The position numbers were made by a program, and so were the translations under genes. The notes beneath the pieces are model-generated. The model worked only from the letters and a program-made list of their open reading frames with translations, searched no databases and was not told the origin of the DNA. Of a stretch of 42,402 nucleotides of DNA, positions 15,650 to 24,328 are shown piece by piece. How positions within the stretch are numbered: the stretch's first letter is position 1; every line of letters begins with the position of its first letter. Source of the stretch: 2-01-FULL-33-17 sp964401705 (GTDB lineage Bacteria; Patescibacteriota; Minisyncoccia; Phycocordibacterales; UBA9973); contig CAYNZJ010000002.1 of the NCBI GenBank assembly GCA_964401705.1, positions 1 through 42,402 on the forward strand, in the 5' to 3' direction.

Positions 15650-16321
15650 ATGGAAACATCCCCAAATACATTTATACCACATGAAGAAGATACAAATTCA
15701 AGTACTCCTTTTGGTAATATTTTGTTTATTATTTCAATAATTATTTTGATTTTATCAATAGCTCTTGGGGCTGGGGCTTATTTATTCCGTAAAAATCAAG
15801 AATCTCAAACTAAAAAACAAGAAGAAGCTTTAACTCGCTCCAAAGAACGTTTTTCAACAGGTATACCAATTCGAACATTGCAACAATTTGATTTAAGACT
15901 TCGAACAAGTAAAGAACTTTTATCTAAACACAAATCGTTTACTGGACTTTTTAATTTAGTCGAAAGAATAACATTAAAAGATGTTCAGTTTACTTCATTC
16001 TCTTACAATGAAACAGATAACCTAAAAAAGAATGTTGTTAAACTAAGCGGTCGTGCCCCAGACTATAAAACAATTGCTGAACAATCAGAACAATTTTCAA
16101 ATGATGAAGAAGCAAAAAGATATATTACTGATGTTATATTTTCTGATCTATCTGTTGATGTTAAAGACACTGGTTTAGTTACTTTTGAAGTTACTTTTCA
16201 AGTTGACCCAGAATTTTTATTATATAATCGTTATTTAAATATTTCTGAAGACAAAACCAAAATAAATCCAACCATTAATTCAGCCACTCGTCCTGGCGCA
16301 CCTAATGTTCAAAGCCAATAA
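15650..16321 (+). CDS. pilN: PilN-like pilus assembly protein
   Basis: 223 residues: short cytoplasmic N-terminus, one membrane helix (about 22-46), a coiled-coil region and a ferredoxin-like extracytoplasmic domain. Sequence conservation is low; the identification rests on position between PilM and a PilO-like protein and on topology. The tail overlaps nothing; pilO starts 1 nt after its stop. Confidence 0.75.
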   Translation: METSPNTFIPHEEDTNSSTPFGNILFIISIIILILSIALGAGAYLFRKNQESQTKKQEEALTRSKERFSTGIPIRTLQQFDLRLRTSKELLSKHKSFTGLFNLVERITLKDVQFTSFSYNETDNLKKNVVKLSGRAPDYKTIAEQSEQFSNDEEAKRYITDVIFSDLSVDVKDTGLVTFEVTFQVDPEFLLYNRYLNISEDKTKINPTINSATRPGAPNVQSQ

Positions 16322-16322
16322 T

Positions 16323-16970
16323 ATGAAAATAGTCTTTTCTTTACTTTTTATAGCTTGTGCAGCATTGATATCAATATTTTTTACAGCACCACAATTTATG
16401 TGTACAAAGGCTAATTGTCAGTATGATGGTATTAAAAAATTAGCAACTGATAAGGTTTCTTTTATCACAGCATTAAAAACAGCTGAAAGTTTAGAATCTC
16501 GCCGAGGCGAATTAGAATCTAAATATAATAATGTTACAAATGAAGATCGTCAAAAACTAGAAGCCCTTTTACCCAATAATGCTGATAATATTAAACTAGT
16601 TCTTGAACTTGAAACTTTAGCTAAAAAATATGGTTTATTAATTGAAAGCCCAAAATTACAAAATAATTTTGAAGCTCCTAAAACAGAAGCTAAAACATCC
16701 GGACAAGATTTACGAGCAGATGCACATACAGAAAAGTCTGGGGCCTTAAATTACGGTACATTTAGTTTAGATTTTACTGTTCGAACAAACTATGAAAATA
16801 TGAAACTTTTAATTGCCGATATTGAAAAGAATTTAAGACTAATTGAACCAATATCAATTGAAGTTAATGTTCCTAACCAAAAAACATTGGATAAAAATAA
16901 AGTAAAACTTTATCCACCAGGGACTTATGATGTTAAATTAAACACTGTAATTTATTATTTAAAAAATTAG
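16323..16970 (+). CDS. pilO: PilO-like pilus assembly protein
   Basis: 215 residues from the ATG at 16323; an in-frame ATG at 16305 lies inside pilN. One N-terminal membrane helix (about 2-20), coiled coil (about 55-90) and a ferredoxin-like domain ending in YDVKLNTVIYYLKN. Expected to pair with PilN at the inner membrane. Identified by position and topology. Confidence 0.72.
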   Translation: MKIVFSLLFIACAALISIFFTAPQFMCTKANCQYDGIKKLATDKVSFITALKTAESLESRRGELESKYNNVTNEDRQKLEALLPNNADNIKLVLELETLAKKYGLLIESPKLQNNFEAPKTEAKTSGQDLRADAHTEKSGALNYGTFSLDFTVRTNYENMKLLIADIEKNLRLIEPISIEVNVPNQKTLDKNKVKLYPPGTYDVKLNTVIYYLKN

Positions 16971-16971
16971 T

Positions 16972-17613
16972 ATGTCTAGACAAAAAATACTTATCATTAT
17001 ATTGATACTTTGTGCTGTTGTAGCTTTGTTTGCTTTTAAAGGTAAATCAAAAAAGACAGAAGAATCAACGAATCCAACAGCAAATAATAACCCAATTGGA
17101 ACATTAAATAATGATTTTATTTCAGCACTTTTAGGGGTTCAAAGTATTAATTTAGATACTGGTTTATTATCATCACCTGTATTTAAATCCTTAAAACCGT
17201 CTGGAGCTTTAGTTAGTCCAACCCCCGTAAAAGGTAAGAATGATCCTTTCTCTTCAGGTTCTAATGTCCCAGTTGTGATTGATGAATTAGAAATAACTAA
17301 TCCTCGGGCGGATAATTTAGGTAATACTGGTAATAATGACAAACTTCTTTCTGGGGTTAAATTTGGATTTTCAAAAACAACTTCAACTACAACAGTAATT
17401 TCAATTACAGGTTTACCCGTGGATACTTCTTTGTCTATCAGTCTTAAGGACCCAGATGGCAAACTAACAATTGTAGATAGTTTTTCTTATAAGAGTTTAA
17501 CCGAGGAATATACAACAATCATAACTGGGCTAAAAACAAAAACAAATTATACAGTTAATATATTAAAACCAGAATCATTTGGTAGTATAGAAGCTAATTT
17601 CCAAACAAAATAA
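16972..17613 (+). CDS. Membrane-anchored pilus-operon protein, PilP-like by position
   Basis: 213 residues. N-terminal helix (about 4-22), a Ser/Thr/Asn-rich linker containing GKNDPF (compare the NPF-type motifs in PilP), then a beta-rich fibronectin-like domain with SITGLPVDTSLSISLKDPDG. It starts 1 nt after pilO. Most CPR cells lack an outer membrane, so a PilP proper, which links to the secretin, would be unexpected; no secretin gene (pilQ) is present. Function open. Confidence 0.6.
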   Translation: MSRQKILIIILILCAVVALFAFKGKSKKTEESTNPTANNNPIGTLNNDFISALLGVQSINLDTGLLSSPVFKSLKPSGALVSPTPVKGKNDPFSSGSNVPVVIDELEITNPRADNLGNTGNNDKLLSGVKFGFSKTTSTTTVISITGLPVDTSLSISLKDPDGKLTIVDSFSYKSLTEEYTTIITGLKTKTNYTVNILKPESFGSIEANFQTK

Positions 17614-17614
17614 T

Positions 17615-19339
17615 ATGAATAATATTTCAATTTTCACAAGAGCAGGTCTTTTAAATGAAGAGCTTGCTGGAAATATTAAAAAAATAGCTGATAAAGATTT
17701 CGGGGGGGATTTGATTTTAGCAATGATTGCTAATGAAATCCCTGAAGATAAGATTTTAGCTGCCGCTTCAAATGAATACAGTATACCTTACAAGGTTTTA
17801 GAACCAGGGAATATTCCTAATGAAGTACTTTCATATATTACTGAATCTTCAGCGAAAGAATATAAAATTATTCCACTTGGAATGAATGATGGAGCTCTTG
17901 AAATTGGTATCGTAGACCCTACTATAGCTGGTCTTCGAGATGCAATTCGATTTATTAGTGAAAACAAAAATATTGCTTATAAATTATTTTTAATCTCTCC
18001 AAGATTATTCAAAGCTGTATTTACACGCTATGGTGGTGTTGGGGATATCGGAGCCGTAACAATAGACAAACCTTTAAAGAAAAATAATGAAAAAGACGAG
18101 GAACTAGTTACAATAAATAACGATGAAGTTAAACCTGTGGATGTTACCGCCACCAAAGAAGATGCTCCAATGCGTCGAATACTTTCAACTATTATTCGTG
18201 ACGCTATTGGGTCTGGAGCATCTGATATTCATATTGAAAATACAGGTAAATCCGTACGTGTGAGATACCGTATTGATGGAATTCTAGAAACAAAAACAAC
18301 CCTCGCATCAGATACTGCATCTTCGCTTTTGGCTTTAGTTAAATTGAATTCAAGAATGCTTTTGGATGAACATCGTAAACCACAAGATGGTGGATTTTCT
18401 GTTGTTTATGAGAATCGTCAAGTTGATTTACGTATTTCTGTGATGCCTTCATATTATGGTGAAAAAATCGTTATTCGTATCCTTGATACATCGTCAGGGG
18501 TTGTAAAATTAGCTGATATTGGTATGAGTGAAGATCATTTAAATACAATGAAAGATGCACTTGGTCGTCCATATGGGCTCATTTTAATTACAGGGCCTAC
18601 TGGGTCCGGTAAATCAACAACTCTTTATGCAATGTTATCCGAACTTGATCGAGAAACTCAAAATATTGTTTCTTTGGAAGATCCGGTAGAATATCACATT
18701 GATGGAATTACACAATCACAGGTTCACCCAGCTATTGGTTATACTTTTGCGGCCGGACTTCGCTCAATTCTTCGTCAAGATCCAGATGTAATAATGGTTG
18801 GGGAGATTCGTGATAAAGAAACCGCAGAATTAGCAATCCAAGCTGCACTTACTGGTCACCTTGTTTTGGCGACATTGCACACTAATAGTGCAGTTGGGGC
18901 AATTCCACGTTTAATTGATATGGGAATTGATCCGTATTTGATTGCTCCAACATTAATATTGTCAGTAGCTCAAAGACTAACTAGAAAATTCGCAAATGAA
19001 TCTTCTAAAAAGGAAGTTCCTGCATCTGAGAGTATTATTGAAATGTATAATAAAAGTATTTCAAACCTACCAGATGAAACAAAAAATAAATTAATAAAAC
19101 CAGTTAATACTTATGAACCAGTCCCATCATCTGAATACCCAACTGGTCTTCGTGGACGGCTTCCTGTCGTTGAAATGTTTTTGATTGATAAAGAAATGCA
19201 ACATTTGATTTTAACAAATCCCAAAGAAGATGTTCTTTATGAATTAGCTCGCAGTAAAGGAATGTTAGTTATGAGAGAAGATGCTTATCAAAAGGCTTTT
19301 GCTGGACGGATACCTTTTAATGAAGTTTATTCACTTTAA
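17615..19339 (+). CDS. pilB: Pilus extension ATPase PilB
   Basis: 574 residues: N-terminal MshEN-type domain (about 1-140) and GspE-like ATPase with Walker A GPTGSGKST (327-335), Asp box with E355, Walker B DPDVIMVGEIRD (389-400) and His box GHLVLATLHT (414-423). Powers pilus assembly from the cytoplasm. The four-cysteine zinc finger common in PilB/GspE is absent; the whole protein has no cysteine, and a Pro/Ser-rich stretch (about 455-510) stands in that place. It starts 1 nt after the preceding gene. Confidence 0.95.
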   Translation: MNNISIFTRAGLLNEELAGNIKKIADKDFGGDLILAMIANEIPEDKILAAASNEYSIPYKVLEPGNIPNEVLSYITESSAKEYKIIPLGMNDGALEIGIVDPTIAGLRDAIRFISENKNIAYKLFLISPRLFKAVFTRYGGVGDIGAVTIDKPLKKNNEKDEELVTINNDEVKPVDVTATKEDAPMRRILSTIIRDAIGSGASDIHIENTGKSVRVRYRIDGILETKTTLASDTASSLLALVKLNSRMLLDEHRKPQDGGFSVVYENRQVDLRISVMPSYYGEKIVIRILDTSSGVVKLADIGMSEDHLNTMKDALGRPYGLILITGPTGSGKSTTLYAMLSELDRETQNIVSLEDPVEYHIDGITQSQVHPAIGYTFAAGLRSILRQDPDVIMVGEIRDKETAELAIQAALTGHLVLATLHTNSAVGAIPRLIDMGIDPYLIAPTLILSVAQRLTRKFANESSKKEVPASESIIEMYNKSISNLPDETKNKLIKPVNTYEPVPSSEYPTGLRGRLPVVEMFLIDKEMQHLILTNPKEDVLYELARSKGMLVMREDAYQKAFAGRIPFNEVYSL

Positions 19340-19353
19340 TAAAAATAAAAAAT

Positions 19354-20415
19354 ATGGATTATAAAAAAAAATTAGATGATTTGATTAAACAAATGGATAT
19401 CCGAATGGGGTCGGATTTGCATTTTAATTGTGGGTTACCACCTTCGATTAGAATTGATGGGGAATTAAAATTTTTAGAAGAAGCAGGTATTTTATCATCA
19501 ACAGATGTTGAAAGTTTTTTGTATGTACTATTAACTGAAAAAGCTGAAGAATCATTTCATTTAAATCATGATTTAGATTTTGCTTATCTATCTCAAGATG
19601 GGGTTAGGCTTCGAGGTAATGCCTATATTGAAAAGGGTCATCCAGCAATTGCTCTTCGTCGAGTCCCTAAAGTTAAAACAATTACAGAACTTGAATTACC
19701 AGACAAAATTCGTGAATTTGCTTTAGCAAAACAAGGTTTATTTTTAATTGTTGGTCCAATTGGTCAGGGTAAGTCAACAACAATGGCGGCAATGATTGAG
19801 GAAATTAATATGGCACGATCTGTCCATATTGTTACCATTGAAGACCCCGTAGAATTTACTTTTGAAAATAAAAAATCAATAATTGACCAAAGAGAAGTTG
19901 GGATAGATACTGATTCATTTGAAAATGCAATGAAGTCAGTTTTTCGTGAAGATGTAAATGTTATTTTGATTGGGGAAATGCGTAACCACGAGACAATTTC
20001 AGCTGCAGTTACTGCTGCGGAGACTGGGCATTTGGTTCTTTCAACATTACATACTAATAATGCTGCCCAAAGTATTGATAGAATTATTGATTCTTTCCCA
20101 GCGAATCAGCAAGATCAAATACGATTACAGCTTGCTGGTTCTTTGATTGGAATATTTTCGCAAAGATTAATCCCTAAATTATCAGGAGGGCGAGTTTTAG
20201 CTTATGAATTATTAATTGTAACTCCAGCAGTAGCTAATCTTATTCGTGAAAAAAGAACACATGAAATCCCAATGATGATCGAAACCGGAACCGAACATGG
20301 CATGAGTGACATGAACCGGACATTAATAGATTTAGTTAATAAAGATCTTATTTCTTTAGAAAGTGCGGTGGCATATTCACCAAACCCAAATGGATTAAGA
20401 GCCCAGTTTAAATAA
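19354..20415 (+). CDS. pilT: Pilus retraction ATPase PilT
   Basis: 353 residues, close to the family length. Walker A is GPIGQGKST (134-142) in place of the usual GPTGSGKST; Walker B is VNVILIGEMR, and the His box GHLVLSTLHT is intact. The C-terminal VANLIREKRTHEI corresponds to the PilT AIRNLIRE motif needed for retraction. Its presence beside pilB predicts dynamic pili capable of twitching, surface pulling or DNA uptake. Confidence 0.93.
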   Translation: MDYKKKLDDLIKQMDIRMGSDLHFNCGLPPSIRIDGELKFLEEAGILSSTDVESFLYVLLTEKAEESFHLNHDLDFAYLSQDGVRLRGNAYIEKGHPAIALRRVPKVKTITELELPDKIREFALAKQGLFLIVGPIGQGKSTTMAAMIEEINMARSVHIVTIEDPVEFTFENKKSIIDQREVGIDTDSFENAMKSVFREDVNVILIGEMRNHETISAAVTAAETGHLVLSTLHTNNAAQSIDRIIDSFPANQQDQIRLQLAGSLIGIFSQRLIPKLSGGRVLAYELLIVTPAVANLIREKRTHEIPMMIETGTEHGMSDMNRTLIDLVNKDLISLESAVAYSPNPNGLRAQFK

Positions 20416-20416
20416 T

Positions 20417-21631
20417 ATGAAAGTTTTTACATATAAAGGTTTATCAAAAAAAGGAGAAAAAGTATCAGGCGACATTGATGCAGATACTCGAGATGGAGCA
20501 ATCGAAATACTTCATCAAAGAGATGTTATTATTACTTCTTTGGTAGACAAAGCCGAAGGTGGAGCTGGTTTAAATAAATCAATTTCATTTTTTAGTAAAG
20601 TCCCTGTAAAAGAAGTTGTATTTATGGCGCGTCAAATTGCAACATTATTTGAAGCGCATGTTTCTGCAAATAAAGCCTTTTCTTTAATTGCTGAACAAGC
20701 TGAAAATCAAATCTTAAAAACCCAGTTACGTAGTGTTACTAATGATCTAGCTTCAGGAATTAGTATTTCACAATCATTATCTCAATACCCGGAAACATTT
20801 TCATCATTCTTTGTTAATATGGTTAAATCTGGTGAAGAAACAGGTAAATTATCTGAAACTTTTATATTTTTAGCAGATTATATGGAAAGACAATATGAGC
20901 TAAATCGTAAAATTAAAAGTGCGCTTATATACCCAGCGTTTGTTATTGCAGTATTTTTAGGAGTGATGGTATTGATGTTTACTTTTATTCTTCCTAAATT
21001 GGGTAAAATGATTACTGAATCAGGTCAACCTATACCAGTTTATACTCAAATTATCTTAAAAATATCTGATTTGTTTGTTAATTATGGTTTATTTGTTTTA
21101 ATATTTTTTATTATCTGTATCACTACATTTATTATTTTTCTTAAAAAACCATCTGGTAAGATTTGGTTAGATAATCTAAAAATAAAAGTTCCAGCAATTA
21201 AAACTTTATTTCATAAACTTTATTTAGCTCGTATTGCCGATAATCTAGATACAATGCTTTCCGCGGGGATACCAATAATTCGAACTCTTGAAGTAACATC
21301 GGCGGTTGTTTCTAACCGTGTTTATGAAAACATAATTAAAGATGTATCAGAACAAGTTAAATCGGGAGTTAGTTTAGCAAATGCTTTTGCAAAACATACC
21401 GAAATTCCATCAATGTTGTCTCAAATGATTCGTGTTGGTGAAGAAACCGGTATGCTTGGCCAAGTTTTAAAAACTTTAGGTAAATTTTATAGTAGAGAAG
21501 TTGACCAAGCAGTAGATACTATTGTTTCGCTTATTGAACCAGCTATGATTGTCTTGCTTGGTGTTGGTGTTGGAACATTACTTGTTTCTGTTTTAGTTCC
21601 GATATATAATATTTCAATGAGTTCCTCATAA
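20417..21631 (+). CDS. pilC: Pilus platform protein PilC (GspF family)
   Basis: 404 residues with two T2SSF repeats (about 68-190 and 270-392) and three membrane helices (near 170-195, 222-243 and 372-398), each repeat carrying the SGEETGKL / VGEETGML motif. It is the inner-membrane platform turned by PilB and PilT. It starts 1 nt after pilT and closes the motor part of the operon. Confidence 0.95.
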   Translation: MKVFTYKGLSKKGEKVSGDIDADTRDGAIEILHQRDVIITSLVDKAEGGAGLNKSISFFSKVPVKEVVFMARQIATLFEAHVSANKAFSLIAEQAENQILKTQLRSVTNDLASGISISQSLSQYPETFSSFFVNMVKSGEETGKLSETFIFLADYMERQYELNRKIKSALIYPAFVIAVFLGVMVLMFTFILPKLGKMITESGQPIPVYTQIILKISDLFVNYGLFVLIFFIICITTFIIFLKKPSGKIWLDNLKIKVPAIKTLFHKLYLARIADNLDTMLSAGIPIIRTLEVTSAVVSNRVYENIIKDVSEQVKSGVSLANAFAKHTEIPSMLSQMIRVGEETGMLGQVLKTLGKFYSREVDQAVDTIVSLIEPAMIVLLGVGVGTLLVSVLVPIYNISMSSS

Positions 21632-21633
21632 TT

Positions 21634-21642
21634 TTATCCACA
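21634..21642 (+). promoter_or_regulatory. Consensus DnaA box after pilC
   Basis: TTATCCACA, 2 bp after the pilC stop. A second identical box lies between the two pilin copies (22241-22249). Confidence 0.4.
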
Positions 21643-21684
21643 GTGTATTATTTATAATTCATACATTAATTATTAAACTAATGT

Positions 21685-21743
21685 TATAATTATAAGTATA
21701 CGATTCTCGTATTATTATTTATAATTTATTTTATTTCATACGC
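21685..21743 (+). promoter_or_regulatory. Pilin promoter and leader, copy 1
   Basis: Extended -10 TGT-TATAAT (21685-21690). The leader of about 47 nt contains the inverted repeat ATACGA-TTC-TCGTAT (21698-21712), either a stem or an operator. No Shine-Dalgarno sequence. The same elements recur at +605. Sequences at -35 differ between copies because the duplication starts inside the spacer, so promoter strength may differ. Confidence 0.6.
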
Positions 21744-22160
21744 ATGAAAAAATTACAAAAAGGTTTCACTCTTATTGAACTTTTGGTAGTCGTTGCAATT
21801 ATTGCTATTTTAGCAGCAGTTGTTATTTCTCAAACTGGTGGTGCAAAAGAAAGAGCAAATTTTGGATCAGCATTAGCTACAGGTTCTTCTATAATGTCTG
21901 AATTAGTTGCTTGTAAAGATGCCGCTGGTTTTGGAGCAACAGTAGCTCCAACAGTAGGTACTACACCTATTTGTGCTACAAGTTCTGGTAGTACTACACA
22001 AAAAGCTGGTTTTAGTAGTACTTATCCATCTTTAGGTAACACTGGCTATACATGGGCAGCTCCAACAGGTACACTTGCTGCTAATAACTTTGTTTATACT
22101 TTAACAAAAACAGGAGGTGCTACAATTACTTGTACTGTTTCAACAGGAGTTTGTAATTAA
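21744..22160 (+). CDS. pilA: Major type IV pilin, copy 1
   Basis: 138 residues. Short leader MKKLQKG, cleaved by the prepilin peptidase before FTLIELL; Glu5 of the mature protein is present, followed by the hydrophobic alpha1-N helix. The globular part is short and Thr/Gly/Ala-rich with four cysteines (in VACKDAAG, PICATSS, TCTVSTGVCN), enough for two disulphides. The protein is identical to copy 2. Being separately transcribed with a strong terminator fits a highly expressed subunit. Confidence 0.93.
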   Translation: MKKLQKGFTLIELLVVVAIIAILAAVVISQTGGAKERANFGSALATGSSIMSELVACKDAAGFGATVAPTVGTTPICATSSGSTTQKAGFSSTYPSLGNTGYTWAAPTGTLAANNFVYTLTKTGGATITCTVSTGVCN

Positions 22161-22172
22161 TTTATTTTAGTA

Positions 22173-22208
22173 AAAACAAAAACCCACAAAATTGTGGGTT
22201 TTTGTTTT
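22173..22208 (+). terminator. Pilin terminator, copy 1
   Basis: A 17-bp stem with a two-base loop (AA): arm ending ACCCACAA, then TTGTGGGTTTTTG. The T-rich arm serves as the tract. Confidence 0.85.
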
Positions 22209-22222
22209 TATTTATGTTAGAA

Positions 22223-22270
22223 CATTTTCTTTATAAAAAGTTATCCACATTTTCTTTATAAAAAGATATT
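22223..22270 (+). repeat. Short tandem repeat with DnaA box between pilin copies
   Basis: CATTTTCTTTATAAAAAG occurs twice (22223-22240 and 22248-22265), separated by TTATCCA; the perfect DnaA box TTATCCACA is at 22241-22249. Confidence 0.6.
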
Positions 22271-22348
22271 TTATTTTTCTTATAAATGTTATAATTATAA
22301 GTATACGATTCTCGTATTATTATTTATAATTTATTTTATTTCATACGC

Positions 22349-22765
22349 ATGAAAAAATTACAAAAAGGTTTCACTCTTATTGAACTTTTGGTAGTCGTTG
22401 CAATTATTGCTATTTTAGCAGCAGTTGTTATTTCTCAAACTGGTGGTGCAAAAGAAAGAGCAAATTTTGGATCAGCATTAGCTACAGGTTCTTCTATAAT
22501 GTCTGAATTAGTTGCTTGTAAAGATGCCGCTGGTTTTGGAGCAACAGTAGCTCCAACAGTAGGTACTACACCTATTTGTGCTACAAGTTCTGGTAGTACT
22601 ACACAAAAAGCTGGTTTTAGTAGTACTTATCCATCTTTAGGTAACACTGGCTATACATGGGCAGCTCCAACAGGTACACTTGCTGCTAATAACTTTGTTT
22701 ATACTTTAACAAAAACAGGAGGTGCTACAATTACTTGTACTGTTTCAACAGGAGTTTGTAATTAA
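22349..22765 (+). CDS. pilA: Major type IV pilin, copy 2
   Basis: Nucleotide-identical to the gene at 21744-22160, so both encode the same 138-residue prepilin. Each copy has its own -10 box, leader and terminator. Identity across coding and non-coding parts implies a very recent duplication or ongoing gene conversion; an assembly artefact is unlikely because the two flanks and the terminator loop differ. Confidence 0.93.
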   Translation: MKKLQKGFTLIELLVVVAIIAILAAVVISQTGGAKERANFGSALATGSSIMSELVACKDAAGFGATVAPTVGTTPICATSSGSTTQKAGFSSTYPSLGNTGYTWAAPTGTLAANNFVYTLTKTGGATITCTVSTGVCN

Positions 22766-22777
22766 TTTATTTTAGTA

Positions 22778-22813
22778 AAAACAAAAACCCACAATTTTGT
22801 GGGTTTTTGTTTT
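22778..22813 (+). terminator. Pilin terminator, copy 2
   Basis: Same stem as copy 1 but with loop TT instead of AA, i.e. the loop is inverted. Confidence 0.85.
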
Positions 22814-22834
22814 TATTTATGTTAGAATATTTAT

Positions 22835-23629
22835 ATGAATTTTATGATCTATATTTTTATTGGGCTACTTGGTCTTATAATTGGTAGTTTTTTAAATGTT
22901 GTAGTTTTACGACTCCATACTAAAAAAATTTCTCGGGGGCGTTCAAAATGCGCTAAATGTAACCACACTTTAAATACTTTTGACTTGATACCATTTTTTA
23001 GTTTTATCTTTTTAGGTGGACGTTGTCGGTATTGTGGATCTAGAATATCTATTCAATACCCCTTAGTAGAATTATTTACCGCACTAACCTATGTAGCAAT
23101 TTACTATAGAGTCTCTATGTTAAATAATCTTGGGGTAGAACATACTGTGCTGTATTTTGTATATTATAGTATTATTTTTTCTTTGCTTATTGCTTTATCA
23201 GTATATGATATTCGGCATTTAATATTACCTTGGAAATTAATGAAGCAATTTTTACTATTTGCATTTATTGGAAGCATTGTCATTGCTCTTTTAAATCTTA
23301 ATTTTTCATATTTAAACTTGATTTCTGGATTTATTGTAGCACTTCCGTTTTATTTGATTTGGTATTTTTCCAAAGGGCGTTTGATTGGTTTTGGAGATAT
23401 AATGCTTATGTGTGGATTTGGGTTTTTGTTGGGTGTTTTAGGTGGGTTGTCAGCTATTATTTTTAGTTTTTGGATTGGAACAATTTTTATATTTTTAAAA
23501 ATGTTACTTAGTAGTGAAAAATTAAAAAAAGAAACTCAAATACCTTTTGGGCCATTTTTGGTTCTTGGTTTTTTTGTAGTTTTTATTTTTGATTTAACAA
23601 TTTATAAATTAATATTGTTATTTATTTAA
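22835..23629 (+). CDS. pilD: Prepilin peptidase / N-methyltransferase PilD
   Basis: 264 residues, polytopic membrane protein. The N-terminal zinc-type domain has two CxxC pairs (CAKC, CRYC); the aspartyl protease residues are in YDIRHLILP and GFGDIMLM (GxGD). It cleaves the leader of the pilins and pseudopilins around it and methylates the new N-terminus. Confidence 0.95.
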   Translation: MNFMIYIFIGLLGLIIGSFLNVVVLRLHTKKISRGRSKCAKCNHTLNTFDLIPFFSFIFLGGRCRYCGSRISIQYPLVELFTALTYVAIYYRVSMLNNLGVEHTVLYFVYYSIIFSLLIALSVYDIRHLILPWKLMKQFLLFAFIGSIVIALLNLNFSYLNLISGFIVALPFYLIWYFSKGRLIGFGDIMLMCGFGFLLGVLGGLSAIIFSFWIGTIFIFLKMLLSSEKLKKETQIPFGPFLVLGFFVVFIFDLTIYKLILLFI

Positions 23630-23637
23630 TTAATTAT

Positions 23638-24324
23638 ATGAATATTTTAAAAATAAAAAATAAAAAATTGATAATTCAACCAGGGTTCACTCTTGTTGAA
23701 TTAATGGTGGTTATTATCATAATAATAATTCTAGGGGCTATAGTAATTTTAGATTCTTCTGGAAAGAAAGAATTTATAAAACTTCAAAATGATTCAGAAA
23801 ATTTATTATTTAATATCCGTAAAACCCAATCATTAGCTATGGCAGTTAATAATGCTGGGGCAGGGAATTATCAAAATGGTTATGGGATGTATTTGACTTC
23901 TGTACTAGGTAACCCCCCTGGCCCTCAAGAGATTGATCCTTTCTCATATATTATATTTTCTGATTTTGAAAATTCTACTGGTGCTAAAAACTGGGATCGT
24001 GCATATTTAGAAAATTCTACAGCTAACCCTTGTGGTACACCTGTTTGGCTAGTTAGTGAATGTTTTGAAAAGATAACAATGAATGACATGAATTATGTCG
24101 CTAGTATTGAGCTATGTGATACGTATTGTAATGGTACAGATTTTATATCAATTACATTTTTAAGACCAAATCTTGATGCGTATTTTTGTACAACAGCATC
24201 ATCTGGTGGGGGGTGTACAACACCAATTTCAGCGGGGTATGTCAAAATTACACTTAAATCACCAGATACTGGGCAATCAAAAATCATTAATGTTTGGTCG
24301 ACTGGTCAAATTAGCTTAGAATAA
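23638..24324 (+). CDS. Minor pseudopilin (GspH/FimT-like)
   Basis: 228 residues with a class III prepilin signal: basic leader to QPG, then FTLVELMVVIIIIIILGAIVIL. The longer globular domain has several cysteines in its second half. It starts 8 nt after pilD, first of four minor-pilin genes that probably prime pilus assembly. Confidence 0.85.
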   Translation: MNILKIKNKKLIIQPGFTLVELMVVIIIIIILGAIVILDSSGKKEFIKLQNDSENLLFNIRKTQSLAMAVNNAGAGNYQNGYGMYLTSVLGNPPGPQEIDPFSYIIFSDFENSTGAKNWDRAYLENSTANPCGTPVWLVSECFEKITMNDMNYVASIELCDTYCNGTDFISITFLRPNLDAYFCTTASSGGGCTTPISAGYVKITLKSPDTGQSKIINVWSTGQISLE

Positions 24325-24328
24325 ATAT

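Larger units (their letters stand above)
21680..22222 (+). repeat. 543-bp tandem duplication, copy 1
   Basis: Contains -10 box, leader, pilin gene and terminator. Identical to 22285-22827 (period 605 bp) by eye except for two adjacent bases in the terminator loop. The region upstream of the -10 box is not duplicated. Confidence 0.95.
22285..22827 (+). repeat. 543-bp tandem duplication, copy 2
   Basis: See copy 1 at 21680-22222. The -10 box is at 22290-22295. Confidence 0.95.

Noticed and set aside
22172..22265. CRISPR array near the pilin genes
   Set aside because: The repeats are a pilin terminator stem and a two-copy AT-rich repeat; there are no evenly spaced repeats with unique spacers and no cas genes.
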